A DNA stretch of 8,897 nt. Source: Gemmatimonadaceae bacterium. Its GTDB lineage: Bacteria > Gemmatimonadota > Gemmatimonadetes > Gemmatimonadales > Gemmatimonadaceae. A model generated the notes under the pieces. That model saw only the letters and a list, made by a program, of their open reading frames with translations. It searched no databases and was not told where the DNA came from. Each line of letters opens with the position of its first letter. Position 1 is the first letter of the stretch. The stretch is taken from the NCBI GenBank assembly GCA_014378185.1, contig JACMOE010000580.1:1-8897 (forward strand). The letters are read 5' to 3'. Positions 6,038 to 8,897 of this stretch are shown piece after piece. The position numbers and the translations under genes are program-made.

Positions 6038-7047
6038 TCCACTTCACCTCGCCCATCGTGCGCAAGCTCATCGTCGTCACCACGCTCGTCCTCGGCTCCG
6101 CGTGCTCGTCCAGGGACCAGAAGGCCGTTCCCGTCGCCACCGTTGCGGTCGTCCGACGCGACATCGTCATCGACGCACAGGCCACCGGCGTCGTAGAGCC
6201 CATCGCCATCGTCGAGGTGAAGTCGAAGGCCGGCGGCCAGATCGTGAAGATGCCCGTCGAGACGGGCACGCTCGTGAAGCCCGGCGACCTGCTCGTGCAG
6301 ATCGAGACGCGCGACACCAGGAACCAGTACAACCAGACGGCTGCCGCGCTCGCCGCGGCGCGCTCCAAGCTTGACGTATCCACCGCGCAGAAGAAGCGGG
6401 CCGACGACCTCTTCAAGAGCCGCATCATCCCCGCCACCGAACACGAGGCGGCCGATATCGATTTTGCGAACGCCAAGTCGCAGCTCGTGGCGGCCACTAC
6501 GCAACAGGACCTCTCCAAGCAGCGGCTCGAGGATGCCACCGTCACCGCGCCCGTCGGCGGCACCATCATCGGGAAGACCGTGTCGCTCGGCACCGTCATC
6601 ACGTCGGCCACCGGTGCGTTCGGCGGCGGTACCACGCTCCTCACCATGGCCGACTTGAGCAAGGTGCGCATTCGCGCCCTGTTCAATGAAACCGACATCG
6701 GCCAGGTGCGCCCAGGGCAGACCGCCACCGTCACCGTGGATGCGTACCCCGACCGGCGGTTCACCGGCATCGTGGAGAAGATCGAGCCACAGGCCGTCAT
6801 CCAGCAGAACGTCACGATGTTTCCCGTGCTCGTCACGCTCGCGAACAATGAGGGGCTGCTCAAGCCGGGCATGAACGGCGAGACGAACGTGATGGTGGAG
6901 CAGCGCAGCAACGTGCTCTCGGTGCCCAACGACGCGGTGCGCAATCCGCGTGAAGCCGCGGCCACCGCGCCGATCCTCGGGCTCAATCCCGACACGGTTC
7001 GCGCGCAGATGGCCGCGCAGATGGCGGCGCGGGGTGGTGCACGTTAG
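6034..7047 (+). CDS. Periplasmic adaptor (membrane fusion protein, MacA/HlyD-like), N-terminal part ending at a premature TAG
   Basis: 337 residues before the TAG. Residues 1-24 form a lipoprotein-type signal (LVLGSAC-SS; Cys24, with Gly rather than Leu at -3). The lipoyl domain is split as usual, with half one at ~58-92 (VEVKSKAGGQIVKMPVETG) and half two at ~168-192 (ATVTAPVGGTIIGKTVSLGT). Between them lies an alpha-hairpin at ~93-167, which docks on the TolC channel. The beta-barrel domain is at ~205-290 (NETDIGQVRPGQTATVTVDA, then GIVEKIEP). The membrane-proximal domain begins at NVLSVPNDAVRN (~293-304) but is not completed before the stop. The same frame resumes without further stops to 7725 and supplies the missing strands, so this is the front part of a 563-codon gene broken at codon 338. 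If made alone, the product keeps the lipoyl, hairpin and barrel parts but lacks the completed membrane-proximal domain that contacts the permease. Start overlaps the TolC-like stop. Confidence 0.85.
   Translation: MIHFTSPIVRKLIVVTTLVLGSACSSRDQKAVPVATVAVVRRDIVIDAQATGVVEPIAIVEVKSKAGGQIVKMPVETGTLVKPGDLLVQIETRDTRNQYNQTAAALAAARSKLDVSTAQKKRADDLFKSRIIPATEHEAADIDFANAKSQLVAATTQQDLSKQRLEDATVTAPVGGTIIGKTVSLGTVITSATGAFGGGTTLLTMADLSKVRIRALFNETDIGQVRPGQTATVTVDAYPDRRFTGIVEKIEPQAVIQQNVTMFPVLVTLANNEGLLKPGMNGETNVMVEQRSNVLSVPNDAVRNPREAAATAPILGLNPDTVRAQMAAQMAARGGAR
7045..7047 (+). other. Premature in-frame TAG in the adaptor gene
   Basis: TAG falls in a Gly/Gln-rich stretch reading GGAR-stop-GGQGGAPAG. The nine bases from the stop (TAGGGCGGC, 7045-7053) are followed directly by CAGGGCGGC (7054-7062), identical except for the first base. 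This makes CAG (Gln) the likely original codon, changed by a single C-to-T transition or by a base-call error. The frame downstream stays open and coding-like to 7725. Confidence 0.8.
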
Positions 7048-7062
7048 GGCGGCCAGGGCGGC
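7045..7062 (+). repeat. 9-bp imperfect tandem repeat (Gln-Gly-Gly) containing the TAG
   Basis: Two 9-base units, TAGGGCGGC and CAGGGCGGC, differ at one base. They sit in a low-complexity Gly/Gln-coding stretch that continues to about 7160. Confidence 0.75.
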
Positions 7063-7167
7063 GCGCCGGCTGGTGCGGGTGCCCCAGGTGGCACGTCGCG
7101 CGGCGACGTCTCGCTCGATCCCCAGCAAGGCCAGGGCGGGCAGGGCAACCCCGGTGGTTTCCAGCAG

Positions 7168-7725
7168 ATGGACGTCACCGATGCGCAGTGCAAGACGGTG
7201 ACGGCGGCGCTTGCCAAAAAGCCAGCGGAAAAAGCGAAGCTCGATGCGCTTCGTGAGCAGATGATGAGCGGTGCGATGGACCGTCAGGCGGCACGCGCCG
7301 AGCAGGAGAAGATCTACGCTGCCGTCGGCGTCGATGCACGGGTTGCCGGTGCCTGCCGTCGCAAGGAGAGTGCGCAAGGCGGGCCAGCTTCACCAGGCGT
7401 CGCACTCAAGATCGCGGGCGGCAGCGAGGTGTCACCCACCGGCATGCGCCGCACGCGCGCCGGCCTCGTGTTCGTCAAGAAGGGTGAGACTTTCGAGCCG
7501 CGCCTCGTGCAGCTCGGCTCGTCCAACTTCGACTACACGGAAATCGTGAGCGGCGTGAAGGAGGGTGAACAGGTCGCACTGCTGGCGGCCGCCGCACTCC
7601 AGGCGCAACGGCAGCAGCAGAACGATCGCATGAAGGCCAACAGCGGCGTGCCGGGCATGCAGCAGGCACCGGCCGCTGGTGCTGGCCCTGCGCGTCCGGC
7701 TGCCGCTGCCGGCCGTGGAGGCTGA
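7168..7725 (+). CDS. C-terminal part of the broken periplasmic adaptor (helical insert plus end of the membrane-proximal domain)
   Basis: Same frame as the upstream adaptor half; 185 residues from the ATG at 7168, which is the first in-frame ATG after the TAG. The coding-like frame actually runs from 7048 through a Gly/Gln/Ala linker. Residues 1-~65 are a charged helical insert (MDVTDAQCKTVTAALAKK at the start, CRRKE at the end) bounded by Cys8 and Cys63. Residues ~98-140 contain the adaptor's closing strands, GLVFVKKGETFEPRLVQLG and TEIVSGVKEGEQVALL, which pair with NVLSVPNDAV in the front half. Residues 141-185 are a Gln/Ala/Gly/Pro-rich tail. No signal peptide, so if reinitiated separately it could not reach the periplasm. 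It is best read as the back half of one disrupted gene (6034-7725), not an independent protein. No good Shine-Dalgarno precedes 7168. The MacB-type gene starts 6 bases after its stop. Confidence 0.75.
   Translation: MDVTDAQCKTVTAALAKKPAEKAKLDALREQMMSGAMDRQAARAEQEKIYAAVGVDARVAGACRRKESAQGGPASPGVALKIAGGSEVSPTGMRRTRAGLVFVKKGETFEPRLVQLGSSNFDYTEIVSGVKEGEQVALLAAAALQAQRQQQNDRMKANSGVPGMQQAPAAGAGPARPAAAAGRGG
7717..7721 (+). promoter_or_regulatory. Shine-Dalgarno GGAGG for the MacB-type permease gene
   Basis: GGAGG lies in the last codons of the adaptor frame, 10 bases upstream of the ATG at 7732. It is the strongest ribosome-binding site in the operon, so the permease could be translated even if ribosomes fall off at the upstream TAG. 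Confidence 0.6.
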
Positions 7726-7731
7726 ACCAGC

Positions 7732-8897
7732 ATGCTCATCGGCGAAATCATCAGCGTAGCGCTCGGCGCACTTCGCGCCAACAAGCTCCGTTCGCTGCTC
7801 ACCATGCTCGGCATCGTGATCGGTGTCGCGGCGGTCATCGCCGTTGTGGCGCTCGGCGCCGGTGCGCAGGGCGCCGTGAAAGCCCGCATCAGTTCCCTCG
7901 GCACCACGCTCCTCACGGTGATGCCCGGCCAGCAGCGCAACATGGGCGTGTCGTTCGACCAGAGCGTGAAGCTCACGGTGGACGACGCCAAGGCGCTCCA
8001 GGACAAGGCCACCAACCTCAACGCCGTGCAGCCCGAGATCAACTCGCGCGTGCAGGTGCAGTACCTCGGCCAGAACGCCAGCACGTCCGCGGTCGGAACG
8101 TCGGCCAACTATCTCGAGGTGCGCAAGTACGAGCTGCAGGCCGGGCGGATGTTCACCACGCAGGAGGACGAGAACCGCCAGCGCGTCGTGGTGCTGGGAC
8201 AGACTGTCGTCACCAACCTCGGCCTCCGTTCGCCCGACGCGATCATCGGCGAGAATATCCGCATCAAGGGGCTGCAGTTCACCGTCATCGGCGTGCTGAA
8301 GTCCAAGGGCCAGTCGTCGCCGTTCGGCGACCCGGACGATCAGGTGCTGATCCCCATCACCACCGGTCGCTTCCGCGTGTTCGGCACAGATCGCCTCCGG
8401 TCCATCAGCGTGCTCGCGCAGAGCGAGGAGAAGATTCCCGAAGCCATGGCCGACGTGCAGAAGGTCCTGCGCCGGCAACATCGGCTCACCAGCTCCAAGC
8501 CGGACGATTTCCAGATCCGCAGCCAGGCCGACTTCCTCAATACGCTCGGTGAAACCACTGCGGTGTTCACCTACCTGTTGAGCGGCATCGCCGCGGTGTC
8601 GCTGCTGGTGGGCGGCATCGGTATCATGAACATCATGCTGGTGTCCGTCACCGAGCGCACGCGCGAGATCGGTATTCGCAAGGCGCTCGGCGCCACGAGT
8701 GCCAACATCCTGCTCCAGTTCCTCATCGAGGCCGTGGTGCTCTGCCTGCTCGGCGGGTTGATTGGCGCGGCGGTGGGCAGCGGTGGCGCGATGGCGATGA
8801 GCAAGTTCGCGCAGTGGAACACGCAGATCTCGCCGTCGTCCATTGTGATGGCGTTCGTGTTCTCTGCCGTGGTGGGCGTGCTGTTTGGCGTGTGGCC
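7732..8897 (+). CDS. MacB-type ABC transporter permease (FtsX family), 3' end cut by window edge
   Basis: 388 complete codons, with the frame still open at the window end. Family members usually finish about 20 residues later, after a GV(Y/W)PA..A motif whose first residues (GVLFGVW) are just reached. Residues 1-45 contain EIISVALGALRANKLRSLLT and transmembrane helix 1 (~22-43). Residues ~46-265 form the large periplasmic MacB_PCD domain. Three further helices follow at ~277-303, ~326-350 and ~370 onward. The conserved TERTREIGIRKALGA (308-321), which couples to the ATPase, lies between helices 2 and 3. No Walker A, Walker B or ABC signature is present, so unlike E. coli MacB the ATPase must be a separate protein, not seen in this window. 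Together with the adaptor and TolC-like channel this would make a MacAB-TolC-like exporter of unknown substrate. Confidence 0.92.
   Translation, partial: MLIGEIISVALGALRANKLRSLLTMLGIVIGVAAVIAVVALGAGAQGAVKARISSLGTTLLTVMPGQQRNMGVSFDQSVKLTVDDAKALQDKATNLNAVQPEINSRVQVQYLGQNASTSAVGTSANYLEVRKYELQAGRMFTTQEDENRQRVVVLGQTVVTNLGLRSPDAIIGENIRIKGLQFTVIGVLKSKGQSSPFGDPDDQVLIPITTGRFRVFGTDRLRSISVLAQSEEKIPEAMADVQKVLRRQHRLTSSKPDDFQIRSQADFLNTLGETTAVFTYLLSGIAAVSLLVGGIGIMNIMLVSVTERTREIGIRKALGATSANILLQFLIEAVVLCLLGGLIGAAVGSGGAMAMSKFAQWNTQISPSSIVMAFVFSAVVGVLFGVW

Noticed and set aside
4565..7377. Long minus-strand open frames (4565-6004 and 5890-7377) opposite the TolC-like and adaptor genes.
   Set aside because: They are antisense shadows expected in GC-rich coding DNA; translations are rich in Arg, Gly, His and Leu with no recognisable domain, while the plus-strand products are clear family members.
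7432..8481. Minus-strand 349-residue open frame opposite the adaptor end and permease.
   Set aside because: Same kind of antisense shadow; the plus-strand MacB-type permease is unmistakable.
7732..8897. Naming the permease macB as in E. coli.
   Set aside because: E. coli MacB carries its ATPase in the same chain; this protein starts directly with the permease part and shows no Walker motifs, so only the family-level name is used.

Overview
The window is GC-rich, densely coded DNA that looks like the chromosome of a Gemmatimonadota-type bacterium. That placement is an inference. It rests on codon use dominated by G/C third positions, a large Ig-like (BIG2) surface lipoprotein with a metallopeptidase-like end, and the style of the efflux genes. 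No rRNA, tRNA, CRISPR array, insertion sequence or integrase was seen.

Layout. (1) 6-1790, minus strand: a secreted or lipid-anchored protein with two BIG2-type Ig repeats, one IPT/TIG domain and a C-terminal zinc-metallopeptidase-like region. It stops at an in-frame TAA inside what would otherwise be an HExxH motif. (2) 1791-1932: divergent intergenic region with a candidate sigma70-like promoter. (3) 1933-2391 plus: cyclophilin-type peptidyl-prolyl isomerase with a TTG start, overlapping by ATGA a 55-residue single-membrane-span protein (2388-2555). (4) 2556-2708: intergenic region with a strong 15-bp stem-loop. (5) 2709-3302: HD-domain hydrolase-like protein. (6) 3425-8897: a tightly packed operon. 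In order it encodes an ECF sigma factor, a small membrane protein in the anti-sigma position, a membrane-anchored CpxP/CnrX-like periplasmic sensor, a TolC-like outer-membrane channel, a MacA-like adaptor split by an in-frame TAG, and a MacB-type permease cut by the window edge.

How the genes fit together. The final operon reads as a regulated tripartite export system. A cell-envelope signal, perhaps a metal or other periplasmic stress, would be sensed by the CpxP/CnrX-like protein and the putative anti-sigma. This would free the ECF sigma factor, which would drive expression of the channel, adaptor and ABC permease. The order resembles CnrYXH followed by an efflux operon, but with a MacB-type pump instead of an RND pump. 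No ABC ATPase is visible; it would have to lie beyond the right edge or elsewhere.

The most notable anomalies are two in-frame nonsense codons in otherwise well-preserved proteins: TAA at 8-6 on the minus strand and TAG at 7045-7047. Both are one C-to-T change from a plausible Gln codon. For the TAG, an adjacent 9-bp tandem repeat preserves the CAG version. They may be real pseudogenising mutations or sequence errors; the window alone cannot decide.
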